In this document: one piece after another, positions 25,604 to 36,348 of the stretch
Numbering within the stretch: the stretch's first letter is position 1
Layout: the number at the start of each line of letters is the position of its first letter
Assembly: GCF_042665595.1 (NCBI RefSeq)
Contig: NZ_JBHTCT010000037.1
Location: 1 to 64,000 of the forward strand
Length of the DNA: 64,000 bases
Source: Bhargavaea changchunensis
Lineage (GTDB): Bacteria > Bacillota > Bacilli > Bacillales_A > Planococcaceae
Direction: 5' to 3'
Program-made: the position numbers and the translations under genes
The notes under the pieces: model-generated
Seen by the model: only the letters and a program-made list of their open reading frames with translations
Databases searched by the model: none
What the model was told of the DNA's origin: nothing

Positions 25604-26545
25604 ATGGGTAATGACAACGCGAGAAGACTGACCTTCGGCGCGATGATGGCCGCCTTGTTCACACTGCTCACGGCCATCACTTACTATGTGCCGGTCCTCG
25701 GTGTGCTCACGGTGTTCTTTATCCCGCTTCCGGTGGCGCTTTACAGCGCGCGCTACAGCCGCGGCCCTTCACTGACGGTGACGGGCGCAGGGGTCATCCT
25801 CTCCCTCCTGATCGCCGGTCCGGGCGGGCTGATCCTGGCCCTGCTCAACGCCCCCGTCGGATTCATCATCGGGGATGGCGTGAGAACCGGAAAATCCAAA
25901 TTGTATATTTTCATGGCGTCGGGTCTGGCAGTCCTCATCACCGGGGTGCTGCAATACGCGGCTGCCGCTTTATTGATGAACCTGAACATCATCGCAGAGC
26001 TGACCGGCCAGATGCGCGAAATGTACGCGCAGGCGGGCGAGCTGATGGACCGGATGGGACAAAAGCCGCCGGAATACGATGAAATGGTTTCCACCGCGCT
26101 TCTGCAGGTAGAGACGCTCATCCCTTCGGCCTTCATCTTTGTCTCCTACGGTACTGCATTGGTGACACTCGCTATCCTCTTCCCGGTCATGCGGAAGCTG
26201 GGGACGGCGGTGCCAAAGTTTCCGCCGTTCCGCGACATGAAACTGCCTGCGGTACTCCTCATCTACTACGTGATCATCCTGATCGCGTCGCTGATCGGGG
26301 AATTCGAGCCCGGCTCGACGGGCTATCTGATCGTCATGAATGCGATGCTCATCCTGCGGACGCTATTTTTCCTGCAGGGACTGTCGCTGATCGCATATCT
26401 TCTCCATGCCTCCGGCAAACCGGGCTGGCTCCTCGTGTTTGCGGTCTTCCTGGCGCCGCTGCTGTTCCCGATCATTTCCTTGCTCGGGATCATCGACACC
26501 GGCTTCAAGCTGAGGGGGTACATTACGGGAAGCAAAGGAAAGTGA
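25604..26545 (+). CDS. DUF2232 integral membrane protein (YybS-like)
   Basis: A 313-residue polytopic membrane protein with about eight hydrophobic segments (MAALFTLLTAITYYVPVLGV at the N-terminus). Its position directly upstream of gdpP is conserved in Bacillales, and the fold has been compared with ECF S components, but no substrate is known. ATG 25604 has AAGAAGG 7 nt upstream; the longer frame from GTG 25574 lies in the leader. Only 11 bp separate it from gdpP. Confidence 0.85.
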   Translation: MGNDNARRLTFGAMMAALFTLLTAITYYVPVLGVLTVFFIPLPVALYSARYSRGPSLTVTGAGVILSLLIAGPGGLILALLNAPVGFIIGDGVRTGKSKLYIFMASGLAVLITGVLQYAAAALLMNLNIIAELTGQMREMYAQAGELMDRMGQKPPEYDEMVSTALLQVETLIPSAFIFVSYGTALVTLAILFPVMRKLGTAVPKFPPFRDMKLPAVLLIYYVIILIASLIGEFEPGSTGYLIVMNAMLILRTLFFLQGLSLIAYLLHASGKPGWLLVFAVFLAPLLFPIISLLGIIDTGFKLRGYITGSKGK

Positions 26546-26556
26546 GTGGCTGACGA

Positions 26557-28533
26557 ATGGGAAGTTTTTTCAGACAACGGCCGATACGGACACCGCTTGC
26601 GGTCCTGACGGTGATTGTTCTCGGGGCGACCGTCCCGATATGGCTTTACAATGAATGGGTTGCTGCTGCATGGCTGATCGTTGCCATTCTCGCGCTTGCT
26701 GCCGCATGGCGCATTGAGGCAAGGACCTATGCAGAGACCGAGAAACATATCGAAAACCTGTCCGTCCGGATGAAAAAGGTCGGAGAGGAAGCACTGCTTG
26801 AGATGCCGATCGGAATCATCCTCATCAACGACCAGTTCACGATTGAATGGTCGAACCCGTACATGTCCCAGCTGCTTGAGCACGATACGCTCATCGGCGA
26901 GGAACTGTTCGGGCTGTCCGAGGATTTCCGCTCCTTCGTCAAGGAAGGCGCAGATCCGGAAGGGGTCATCTCCCTCGGTAATAGGCAATACAAGGTGATC
27001 TATAAGCCGGAAGAAAAGCTGTTCTACCTGTTCGACATTACCGAGCAGCTCGAGATCGAGACGCTCTACTATGCGGACCGGACCGTTCTCGGCATGATTC
27101 TTGTCGACAACTACGATGAACTCTCTTCCGGCATGGATGATCAGACGAAAAGCCGTCTGAACAGCCTGGTGACCACCCGCATCAATGATTGGGGAGCCGA
27201 ATACGGCATTTATGTGAAGCGGTTCAGTTCGGACCGGTTCCTTGCCGTACTCAATGAGTCGATTCTCCATGAACTGGAAAAGGACAAGTTCAGGATCCTT
27301 GACTCCATCCGTGAGGAAACGGCGCGTGAAAGTTCGGCACTTACGCTCTCCATCGGAATCGGGGCGGACTCCGCCTCCCTTCCCGAACTCGGGGAACTCG
27401 CCCAGTCCGGACTTGACCTCGTCCTCGGCCGCGGCGGCGACCAGGTTGCCATCAAGCAGCCGAGCGGCCGAGTGAAGTTCTACGGCGGCAAGACGAATCC
27501 TGTCGAGAAGCGCACCCGCGTCCGCGCGCGCGTCATCTCGCATGCGCTGCGCGACCTGATCCAGGAAAGCGACAAGGTGATTGTCATGGGACACAAGCTC
27601 CCCGACATGGACGCCATCGGCGCGGCCGTCGGGGTGCGCCGGATGTCCCAGCTAAATGGCGTCGAAGGCTTTGTCGTCATCAACCCGGACGAACTTGACG
27701 CAAGCGTCATCCGCCTCATGGAGGAGATCCGCTCGGAGCCTGACCTCTTCCGGCACTTTATCACGCCGGATGAAGCGCTCGGCATCATTACCGACCGGAC
27801 GCTCCTCGTCATCGTGGATACGCACCGGCCGAACTTTGTCGTCGATGAGCGTCTTCTCGGCAAGGCGGAAAAGACGGTTGTTATCGACCACCACCGCCGC
27901 GGCGAGGAGTTTATCGAGGACACACTACTGGTCTACATGGAGCCGTATGCATCATCGACGGCCGAACTCATCACCGAACTCTTGGAATACCAGCCGAAAG
28001 GCGAGAAAATATCGCCGCTGGAGGCTACGACGATGCTTGCCGGCATCGTTGTCGACACGAAAAGCTTCACGCTGCGCACGGGATCCCGTACGTTCGAGGC
28101 CGCTTCCTATCTCCGCTCGAATGGTGCCGACACGGTACTGATTCAGCGGTTCATGAGAGAGGACATCGGCACGTACCTTGAACGGGCGGACATCATCAGG
28201 ACCGTCGAAATTCTGGAAGGCGGCATCGCCATCGCGATCGGCGCGGAAGGGGAGCCCCACAGCCCGGTCCTTGTCGCGCAGACGGCGGATACACTGCTCA
28301 CGATGAAGGGCGTCGTCGCATCATTTGTCGTGGCGCTCCGGCCTGAAGGTCGGGTCGGCATCAGTGCACGCTCGCTCGGCGACCTGAATGTCCAGCTGAT
28401 TGCGGAGCGGCTCGGCGGCGGCGGACATCTGACCAATGCCGCCGCACAACTGGATACGGACTCCGTCAGTGAGGCACTCTCCCTGCTGAAGGAGACCATT
28501 ATCGAAATGACAGAAGGGGGAACCGAAGAATGA
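26557..28533 (+). CDS. gdpP: Cyclic-di-AMP phosphodiesterase GdpP (YybT)
   Basis: Degrades c-di-AMP to pApA, controlling potassium and wall homeostasis and beta-lactam tolerance. Two TM segments (about 12-31 and 34-51), a PAS domain (about 80-170), a degenerate GGDEF domain (about 175-300), then DHH (GHKLPDMDAIGAAVG, VIDHHRRGEEF, near 342-448) and DHHA1 ending in GGGGHLTNAAAQ. 658 residues, full length. The stop overlaps rplI by four bases (ATGA). Confidence 0.97.
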   Translation: MGSFFRQRPIRTPLAVLTVIVLGATVPIWLYNEWVAAAWLIVAILALAAAWRIEARTYAETEKHIENLSVRMKKVGEEALLEMPIGIILINDQFTIEWSNPYMSQLLEHDTLIGEELFGLSEDFRSFVKEGADPEGVISLGNRQYKVIYKPEEKLFYLFDITEQLEIETLYYADRTVLGMILVDNYDELSSGMDDQTKSRLNSLVTTRINDWGAEYGIYVKRFSSDRFLAVLNESILHELEKDKFRILDSIREETARESSALTLSIGIGADSASLPELGELAQSGLDLVLGRGGDQVAIKQPSGRVKFYGGKTNPVEKRTRVRARVISHALRDLIQESDKVIVMGHKLPDMDAIGAAVGVRRMSQLNGVEGFVVINPDELDASVIRLMEEIRSEPDLFRHFITPDEALGIITDRTLLVIVDTHRPNFVVDERLLGKAEKTVVIDHHRRGEEFIEDTLLVYMEPYASSTAELITELLEYQPKGEKISPLEATTMLAGIVVDTKSFTLRTGSRTFEAASYLRSNGADTVLIQRFMREDIGTYLERADIIRTVEILEGGIAIAIGAEGEPHSPVLVAQTADTLLTMKGVVASFVVALRPEGRVGISARSLGDLNVQLIAERLGGGGHLTNAAAQLDTDSVSEALSLLKETIIEMTEGGTEE

Positions 28534-28976
28534 AAGTGATCTTCCTTAAAGATGTAAAAGGCAAAGCAAAAAAAGGCGATATCAAAGAAGTTTCCGTCGG
28601 TTACGCACAGAACTTCCTGTTTAAGAACAACGTCGCTGTTGAAGCGACGCAAGCAAACCTGAGCAAGCTGGAAGGCCAGAAAAAGCGTGCCGAAAAGGAT
28701 GCTGCAGAGGAATTTGCCGAAGCAAAGGAACTGCAGGCAAAGCTCGAGCAGCTGACCGTGGAGCTCAAGGCGAAATCCGGCGAAGGCGGCCGGCTGTTTG
28801 GTTCCATTACGTCGAAGCAGATTGCATCTGCGCTTGAAAAGCAGCAGGGCATCAAGATCGACAAGCGGAAGATGGACCTGCCGGATGCAATCCGATCGCT
28901 CGGCTATACCAACGTTCCGATCAAGCTCCATCCGGACGTCACCGCGACGCTCAAGGTGCATGTGACGGAAGAATAA
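28530..28976 (+). CDS. rplI: 50S ribosomal protein L9
   Basis: 148 residues with the N-terminal rRNA-binding domain (MKVIFLKDVKGKAKKGDIKEVSVGYAQNFL; the two-lobed dumbbell protein), a long connecting helix (about 40-75) and the C-terminal domain. Translationally coupled to gdpP by an ATGA overlap and 12 bp before dnaB. Confidence 0.98.
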   Translation: MKVIFLKDVKGKAKKGDIKEVSVGYAQNFLFKNNVAVEATQANLSKLEGQKKRAEKDAAEEFAEAKELQAKLEQLTVELKAKSGEGGRLFGSITSKQIASALEKQQGIKIDKRKMDLPDAIRSLGYTNVPIKLHPDVTATLKVHVTEE

Positions 28977-28988
28977 GGAGAGAACGGA

Positions 28989-30341
<1,353 letters not shown>

Positions 30342-30347
30342 CAAAAA

Positions 30348-30394
30348 ACCCGAACGTTCGATGCTGGAGTGCATCTGTGCGTTCGGGTTTTTCT
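30348..30394 (+). terminator. dnaB terminator
   Basis: ACCCGAACG (30348-30356), 23-nt loop, CGTTCGGGT (30380-30388), then TTTTCTT. Confidence 0.85.
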
Positions 30395-30422
30395 TGACCC
30401 GTTACCCGATCATTGGTACACT
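30394..30422 (+). promoter_or_regulatory. purA promoter (sigma-A)
   Basis: TTGACC (30394-30399), 17-nt spacer, TACACT (30417-30422), immediately after the dnaB terminator T-run. Confidence 0.78.
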
Positions 30423-30477
30423 ATATCTGTTTGAAATCGGACGTGAACAATAGGCCGTCCATCGGAGGTGCAGATCT

Positions 30478-31764
30478 ATGCCATCAGTGGTGGTAGTCGG
30501 AACGCAGTGGGGAGACGAAGGAAAAGGGAAGATCACCGACTTCCTGTCGGAGAACTCGGAGGTCATCTCCCGTTATCAGGGCGGAAACAACGCAGGCCAT
30601 ACGATTATTTTCGGCGGAGAGACGTATAAGCTACACCTGATTCCGTCGGGAATTTTCTATAAGGATAAAATCTCGGTCATCGGCAACGGAATGGTCGTCG
30701 ATCCGAAGGCGCTTGTCACCGAGCTGGAAGGGCTCCATGCCCGTGGGGTCGAGACGGATAACCTCCGCATCTCGAACCGCGCGCACGTCATCCTGCCCTA
30801 CCACATCAAGCTGGATGAAGTCGAGGAACTCCGCAAGGGCGACAACAAGATCGGCACGACCGGCAAGGGCATCGGGCCTGCATATATGGACAAGGCCGGC
30901 CGCATCGGTATCCGGATTGCGGACCTCCTCGATAAGGAAGTGTTCGAGGAAAAGCTGACCCGCAACCTTAAGGAAAAAAATCGCCTGCTTGAGAAGTTCT
31001 ATGAGACGGAAGGCTTCCGGGTGGAAGACATCCTCGACGAATACTACGAGTATGGACAAAAGATCGCACAGTATGTGACGGATACCTCAAAAGTGCTGAA
31101 CGACGCACTTGATGAAGGACGCCGTGTCCTCTTTGAAGGCGCACAGGGCGTCATGCTCGACATCGACCAGGGGACGTACCCGTTCGTCACGTCATCGAAC
31201 CCTGTGGCAGGCGGCGTCACGATCGGTGCCGGCGTCGGTCCGACAAAGATCGACCACGTTGTCGGCGTGTGCAAGGCCTATACATCCCGTGTCGGAGACG
31301 GACCGTTCCCGACGGAACTGTTTGACGAAACCGGCGACCGCATCCGCGAAGTGGGCAAGGAATACGGCACGACGACGGGCCGCCCCCGCCGCATCGGCTG
31401 GTTTGACAGTGTTGTCGTCCGCCATGCGCGCCGCGTAAGCGGGCTGACCGATCTGACGGTCAACTCCATTGACGTGCTCACGGGCCTCGACACAGTCAAG
31501 ATCTGCACGGCCTACCGTTATCAGGGCGAGCTGATCACCGAGTACCCGGCGAACCTCCGGGTGCTGGACGACTGCGAGCCGGTTTACGAAGAGATGCCCG
31601 GCTGGAGCGAAGACATCACAAGTGTCCGTTCCCTTGACGAACTGCCGGAAAATGCACGCCATTACCTGGAGCGGATTGCCCAGCTGACAGGCGTCGAGAT
31701 CTCCATCTTCTCGGTTGGTCCCGATCGTACACAGACCAATATCATCAAGAGCGTTTGGCGATAA
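30478..31764 (+). CDS. purA: Adenylosuccinate synthetase
   Basis: GTP-dependent conversion of IMP and aspartate to adenylosuccinate, the first committed step to AMP. P-loop GDEGKGK at residues 12-18, GNNAGHT, and TTTGRPRRIGWFD are present in 428 residues. It has its own promoter and terminator. I saw no purine riboswitch in the short leader; B. subtilis purA is controlled by PurR, which I cannot test here. Confidence 0.98.
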   Translation: MPSVVVVGTQWGDEGKGKITDFLSENSEVISRYQGGNNAGHTIIFGGETYKLHLIPSGIFYKDKISVIGNGMVVDPKALVTELEGLHARGVETDNLRISNRAHVILPYHIKLDEVEELRKGDNKIGTTGKGIGPAYMDKAGRIGIRIADLLDKEVFEEKLTRNLKEKNRLLEKFYETEGFRVEDILDEYYEYGQKIAQYVTDTSKVLNDALDEGRRVLFEGAQGVMLDIDQGTYPFVTSSNPVAGGVTIGAGVGPTKIDHVVGVCKAYTSRVGDGPFPTELFDETGDRIREVGKEYGTTTGRPRRIGWFDSVVVRHARRVSGLTDLTVNSIDVLTGLDTVKICTAYRYQGELITEYPANLRVLDDCEPVYEEMPGWSEDITSVRSLDELPENARHYLERIAQLTGVEISIFSVGPDRTQTNIIKSVWR

Positions 31765-31778
31765 GCCGAAGCCTGAAG

Positions 31779-31809
31779 CCACCCTCCTGCCCGGAGGGTG
31801 GTTTTTTTC
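31779..31809 (+). terminator. purA terminator
   Basis: CCACCCTCC (31779-31787), 5-nt loop, GGAGGGTGG (31793-31801), seven T residues. Confidence 0.93.
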
Positions 31810-31936
31810 TGTTGTTTCCGGAGGGCATTCATATGAAATTCCTTTCCTTTTTCTGTCTACTTCAGCTGTTATATCTGTCATTTAGCTGAAATAATAAACG
31901 AATATTTTGGAATGTTGTCTGGGTATTGGGTCCCAT

Positions 31937-31953
31937 TTTACATTTGGATTACA
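31937..31953 (-). promoter_or_regulatory. WalR (YycF) binding box
   Basis: On the minus strand TGTAAT-CCAAA-TGTAAA, an exact fit to the WalR consensus TGTWAH-N5-TGTWAH. It lies 15 bp upstream of a candidate -35 box for the M23 endopeptidase gene. Confidence 0.75.
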
Positions 31954-31968
31954 AACGACCCACATTTC

Positions 31969-31997
31969 TTGTACCTATAAATTTGAACTGTTAAAGT
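31969..31997 (+). promoter_or_regulatory. Promoter of the M23 endopeptidase gene
   Basis: TTGTAC (31969-31974), 17-nt spacer, TAAAGT (31992-31997). The rest of the 299-bp gap (31809-31936) is A/T-rich with nothing recognised. Confidence 0.6.
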
Positions 31998-32063
31998 GGC
32001 TAAGGCTGAGTTAATAAATAAAGAGATATAGATAGAGAAACACAGAAAGGAAAAGGAAATGAG

Positions 32064-33524
32064 ATGCAAGGAAGCACAGATAATTCCAATGTAAATCCTC
32101 CATCCAACAAACACAAAAGGATGGGGAAAATAAGGAAATTTTCATTGGCGGCACTCATAGGTTCACTGCTCTTCACCGGGACAGGCTTTGCGAGTGAAAG
32201 CCTCCATGACCAGTACTATGTCTATGAAAATGGCGAGTATATCGGGACAGTCAAGAACCCGGAAGTTGTTGACCATGCGGTTGACGAGAAGAAAGCCAAG
32301 GCAGAGGCCGCCCATGAAGATCTTGACCTCGTTGTAGGCCGTGATCTCTCCGTCGTAAAAGAGAAAGTTTTTGGGAACGCCGCTTCTGAGGATGAGGAAT
32401 CCGTCAAGAAGACACTGGAAGAAGCGCTTACTGTAGAAGCAGAGTCTGTCGCTGTCCAAGTAGGCGGAGACACCCTGTTTTACCTCAAGGATGCAGATGC
32501 ATTTGACCGTGTTATCCGCGGTGTCAAGCTAAACCATATGACAGAGGAAGAACTGTCCGACTATGAAACCGCTCGGGAAGCAGGCGAATTCCCTGAGCCT
32601 GAAGCAGGCCAGACTCAGGTGACGAATCTTTCCGTGAAGGCGGACCTGCAGGCAAAAGAAGTCTATACCGCTCCGGAGAACATCAAGACGGAAAAAGAAG
32701 CACTTGATCTCCTGCTTTCCGGCAGGCAGGTCGAGCGTGATTATACAGCGGCAGAAGGTGACACGCCTGAAGCAGTCGCAAAGTCGCATGGCATGAGCGT
32801 TCAGCAACTTCTCGAGTTGAACACCGGGATGGATGAACAGGCAGATCTTGCTGCCGGCGACAAGATAAAAGTCCTCAAAGAAGAACCGTATGTGGATGTT
32901 ACTGTCACCCGGAAGCATCTCGAAGCCTCACCGATCGCACATAAAAAGGTCACGAAGGATGACAAGACGATACTGAAAGGCGAGAAAAAAGTTGCCCAAG
33001 CCGGTAAAGACGGCAGAAAAGAGATGCTGTCGGTCACGGAGACCGTGAACGGGAAGACGGTATCCAAGAAGGTATTGGAAGACAAGGTAGTCGAAGAGCC
33101 GGTAGACGAACTCGTCCTGAACGGCACGAAAGCCGTGGAAGGCGTTTCCACAGGGAAATTCATCTGGCCGGCGCAGGGCGGTTACATCTCGAGCCAAAAG
33201 GGGCAGCGGTGGGGCCGCCAGCACAATGGCATCGATATTGCCCGCCCGAAGGGAAAAGCGATTCTTTCAGCTGATGCGGGAACGGTCACCGAAACGGGAC
33301 CTCTGGGCGGTTTCGGCAATCGTGTCGTGGTCGACCACGGGAATGGCTATACGACTCTGTATGCCCACCTTGCCTCAATCAGTGTCAAGCCAGGACAGAA
33401 GCTTGCACGGGGACAGAAACTTGGCGTGATGGGCAGCACAGGCAACTCGACGGGTGTGCATCTTCACTTCGAAGTGCGCAAAAATGGACAGCTTATCAAT
33501 CCGCTCACCGTTGTGAGCCAGTAA
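32064..33524 (+). CDS. Secreted LysM/G5/M23 peptidoglycan endopeptidase
   Basis: Zn metallo-endopeptidase expected to cut cross-bridges outside the cell. N-terminal basic segment and signal or anchor helix (residues 23-44, SLAALIGSLLFTGTGFAS), a long charged region (50-215), LysM (about 235-285, EGDTPEAVAKSHGMSVQQLLELN), a G5 domain (about 290-365) and M23 (about 370-486) with zinc ligands in HNGIDIA and HLHFEVR. 486 residues; ATG 32064 with weak AAAGGAAAAGG upstream. A WalR box precedes the promoter and the walRK operon follows, so regulator and target are adjacent. Confidence 0.93.
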   Translation: MQGSTDNSNVNPPSNKHKRMGKIRKFSLAALIGSLLFTGTGFASESLHDQYYVYENGEYIGTVKNPEVVDHAVDEKKAKAEAAHEDLDLVVGRDLSVVKEKVFGNAASEDEESVKKTLEEALTVEAESVAVQVGGDTLFYLKDADAFDRVIRGVKLNHMTEEELSDYETAREAGEFPEPEAGQTQVTNLSVKADLQAKEVYTAPENIKTEKEALDLLLSGRQVERDYTAAEGDTPEAVAKSHGMSVQQLLELNTGMDEQADLAAGDKIKVLKEEPYVDVTVTRKHLEASPIAHKKVTKDDKTILKGEKKVAQAGKDGRKEMLSVTETVNGKTVSKKVLEDKVVEEPVDELVLNGTKAVEGVSTGKFIWPAQGGYISSQKGQRWGRQHNGIDIARPKGKAILSADAGTVTETGPLGGFGNRVVVDHGNGYTTLYAHLASISVKPGQKLARGQKLGVMGSTGNSTGVHLHFEVRKNGQLINPLTVVSQ

Positions 33525-33542
33525 TTCAAATAATGAAGGAAA

Positions 33543-33575
33543 AGGACGGCAGGCCGCAGGGCTCGCCGTCTTTTT
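33543..33575 (+). terminator. Terminator of the M23 gene
   Basis: GACGGC (33544-33549), loop, GCCGTC (33564-33569), TTTTTC. Confidence 0.7.
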
Positions 33576-33586
33576 CGGACATTTTA

Positions 33587-33668
33587 AATTTCCCGGTATT
33601 TTTTCCGGGAAATATGTCGTTTCAGGACGATTATTGCCCGGGAAATGATGTTTTATTTCCCGGATTCG
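33587..33668. promoter_or_regulatory. Cluster of four Noc-binding-site-like sequences
   Basis: Compared with the Noc site ATTTCCCGGGAAAT: 33587-33600 (11/14), 33600-33613 (12/14), 33633-33646 (13/14) and 33655-33668 (9/14, perfect left half). They form two inverted pairs, each able to fold as a 9-bp hairpin. They lie between the M23 terminator and walR, in a 289-bp gap with no gene. Confidence 0.7.
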
Positions 33669-33813
33669 ACTGCCTTTGCCTTTATCACACGAAACCCTTA
33701 AAGCGGACTATTAAATAGGTTGAGAGCCAACCCCACAAAGATGCGGAACTTGCAAACTCGTGATAGCATAAGGGAAACAGGAACGAACCTGATAATGAGA
33801 AGGGAAGACCATC

Positions 33814-34521
33814 ATGGACAAGACGATTCTTGTAGTGGATGATGAAAAACCGATTGCGGACATCCTCCAATTCAATCTGAAAAAAGAAGGCTACAACGTC
33901 ATCACCGCATATGACGGTGAAGAGGCGCTTGAGCGTGTTGAAGAGACGGTTCCGGATCTTGCACTGCTGGATATCATGCTGCCAAAAAAGGATGGTATGG
34001 AAGTTTGCCGTGAACTGCGGAAGAAGTATGACTTTCCGATCATCATGCTGACAGCAAAGGATTCCGAGATCGACAAAGTCCTCGGACTGGAGCTCGGCGC
34101 AGATGATTATGTCACAAAGCCGTTCAGCACCCGTGAACTGATCGCGCGTGTAAAGGCCAATATGCGACGCCACCAGGCGGCGCCGGCAGAGTCGGAAGAG
34201 GAAGTGTCCAACGACATCACCGTCGGCCATCTGACGATCCAGCCGGACGCCTATCTCGTCCAGAAGCGCGGCGAGCAGATCGAGCTCACCCACCGGGAAT
34301 TCGAGCTGCTCCACTATCTGTCCAAGCATATCGGCCAGGTGATGACGCGTGAGCACTTGCTCCAGACGGTCTGGGGCTACGACTACTTCGGCGATGTACG
34401 GACGGTTGACGTGACGATCCGCCGCCTCCGCGAGAAGATCGAAGACAGCCCGAGCCATCCGGCATGGATCGTGACAAGGCGCGGCGTCGGCTATTACCTG
34501 AGAAATCCGGAACAGGAGTAA
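33814..34521 (+). CDS. walR: Response regulator WalR (YycF)
   Basis: Essential OmpR-family regulator of cell-wall hydrolase genes. The receiver domain has the DD acidic pocket (VVDDEKP), phospho-acceptor D53 (LALLDIMLP) and K in DYVTKPFS. The winged-helix domain includes LTHREFELLHYL and VRTVDVTIRRLREKIE. 235 residues; start ATG 33814. It is followed 6 bp later by walK. No clear promoter was found by eye in 33669-33813. Confidence 0.98.
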   Translation: MDKTILVVDDEKPIADILQFNLKKEGYNVITAYDGEEALERVEETVPDLALLDIMLPKKDGMEVCRELRKKYDFPIIMLTAKDSEIDKVLGLELGADDYVTKPFSTRELIARVKANMRRHQAAPAESEEEVSNDITVGHLTIQPDAYLVQKRGEQIELTHREFELLHYLSKHIGQVMTREHLLQTVWGYDYFGDVRTVDVTIRRLREKIEDSPSHPAWIVTRRGVGYYLRNPEQE

Positions 34522-34527
34522 CGTCTC

Positions 34528-36348
34528 ATGCAGAAAGTCGGCTTTTTCCGGTCCATTCATCTGAAGTTTGTCCTGATGTACGTTCTTCTCATCCTGATCG
34601 CGATGCAGATCATCGGCATTTACTTTGCCCAGGAACTTGAGAAGACATTGAAGGCCAACTTCGAGGAATCCATACAGGACCGGGTAAATCTCCTGCAATT
34701 CAGCGTCAGGGAGGAATTGATACGGCAGAGGACCGAGGAAGACCCCTCACCCGAGGAAAGTCTGAAATCGGTCCTTTCCGGTTTTTCCTCCGAGGACATC
34801 ATCGAAGTGAGGGTCATCGACTCCAAGATGCGGATCCTCGCCACATCCGAATATGAAAATCAGCAGCTGGTCAATCAAAGCTCGGTGGATGAGCTTGTAT
34901 GGAATTCCATTCAGTCCGGTACCCAAACCAAGAGCACCTACCTGAATGAGTCACAGCGAAGAATCTGGGTGCTGGCGGTACCGATTGTGTCCGGAGGCGA
35001 AGTGATCGCCGTTCTGCATATCCAGTCGAACGTCGAGAAGGTATACAGCCAAATCAACGATATTAACCAGATCCTCGCCGGCGGGACGGCTTTCTCACTC
35101 GGAATTACGGTGATTCTGGGTATTCTCCTTGCCCAGACAATCACCCGCCCGATTGCTGATATGACGAAGCAGGCAAGCGCCATGGCAAAAGGAAACTTTG
35201 CCCGAAAGGTGCGGGTTTACGGCCAGGATGAGATCGGCGACCTTGCAAAGGCATTCAACCACCTGACAACCCGCCTTCAGGAGGCGCAGTCATCGACCGA
35301 ATCCGAGCGGAGGAAGCTTGCTTCGGTCCTTTCCAACATGACCGACGGCGTCATCTCGACCGACAGGAAGGGCCGCATCATCCTGATCAACGATACAGCG
35401 CTCGGCATGCTGGGCGTTCCGCGCGAGCATGTGCTGAATCGCCCCGTGCCGGCTGTGCTCGGCCTTGAACAGGAGCATACCTTCGAGGATCTGGTCGATA
35501 TGCAGGAACCGGTCACGATCGATTTCAGTGATGAGGAAAGGCCATACATCCTCCGGGCAAACTTCTCGGTCATTCAGAAGGAGACCGGATTTGTAAACGG
35601 CCTGATCGTTGTTCTTCATGACATCACCGAGCAGGAGAAAATTGAGATGGAGCGCCGGGAATTTGTTTCGAATGTCAGCCACGAACTGCGCACGCCGCTT
35701 ACCTCGATGCGGAGCTACCTGGAGGCGCTGGCTGACGGAGCCTGGAAAGACGAGGAGATTGCTCCATCCTTCCTGCATGTCACACAGACAGAGACGGAAC
35801 GGATGATCCGTCTTGTCACGGATCTTCTGCAGCTGTCGCGGATGGACAGCAGAGAATATGAGCTGAACACCGACATCGTGGATTTCGTGAAATTCTTCCA
35901 CCGGATCATCGACCGGTTTGAACTCATGAAATCCAAAGATGTCCAGTTTATCAGGCTGATCCCGCCGGGTCCGCTGTACACGGAGCTGGACATGGACAAG
36001 ATGACCCAGGTCATCGACAACATCATCTCCAACGCCCTGAAATACTCCCCGGACGGCGGCAATGTCCGGTTTACTGTACAAGCGGAAGATGATCATATAA
36101 AAGTAGCGGTCTCAGACGAAGGAATGGGTATTCCGGAAACAAATGTGAAGCGCATCTTTGAGCGGTTCTACAGAGCGGACAAGGCCCGCTCGCGTGCGAT
36201 GGGCGGTACGGGACTCGGGCTGGCCATCGCCAAGGAAATGATCGGGGCGCACGGGGGCCACATCTGGGCGGAGAGTGAGGAAGGCAAGGGGACCACCATC
36301 TTCTTCACACTTCCATTCGAAGTTGTAGAGGCGGGTGAGTGGGATTGA
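34528..36348 (+). CDS. walK: Sensor histidine kinase WalK (YycG)
   Basis: Membrane sensor that phosphorylates WalR. TM1 about 12-33, an extracellular PAS-like domain (about 35-180), TM2 about 182-203, HAMP (205-260), cytoplasmic PAS (265-370), HisKA with H385 (FVSNVSHELRTPLTSM), and HATPase_c (NALKYSPDGG, DEGMGIPE, GGTGLGLAIAKEM). 606 residues, full length. The stop overlaps the walH start by the TTGA arrangement. Confidence 0.98.
   Translation: MQKVGFFRSIHLKFVLMYVLLILIAMQIIGIYFAQELEKTLKANFEESIQDRVNLLQFSVREELIRQRTEEDPSPEESLKSVLSGFSSEDIIEVRVIDSKMRILATSEYENQQLVNQSSVDELVWNSIQSGTQTKSTYLNESQRRIWVLAVPIVSGGEVIAVLHIQSNVEKVYSQINDINQILAGGTAFSLGITVILGILLAQTITRPIADMTKQASAMAKGNFARKVRVYGQDEIGDLAKAFNHLTTRLQEAQSSTESERRKLASVLSNMTDGVISTDRKGRIILINDTALGMLGVPREHVLNRPVPAVLGLEQEHTFEDLVDMQEPVTIDFSDEERPYILRANFSVIQKETGFVNGLIVVLHDITEQEKIEMERREFVSNVSHELRTPLTSMRSYLEALADGAWKDEEIAPSFLHVTQTETERMIRLVTDLLQLSRMDSREYELNTDIVDFVKFFHRIIDRFELMKSKDVQFIRLIPPGPLYTELDMDKMTQVIDNIISNALKYSPDGGNVRFTVQAEDDHIKVAVSDEGMGIPETNVKRIFERFYRADKARSRAMGGTGLGLAIAKEMIGAHGGHIWAESEEGKGTTIFFTLPFEVVEAGEWD

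Noticed and set aside
30400..30477. Purine riboswitch or PurR box before purA
   Set aside because: The leader is too short for a purine aptamer and I could not match a PurR box.
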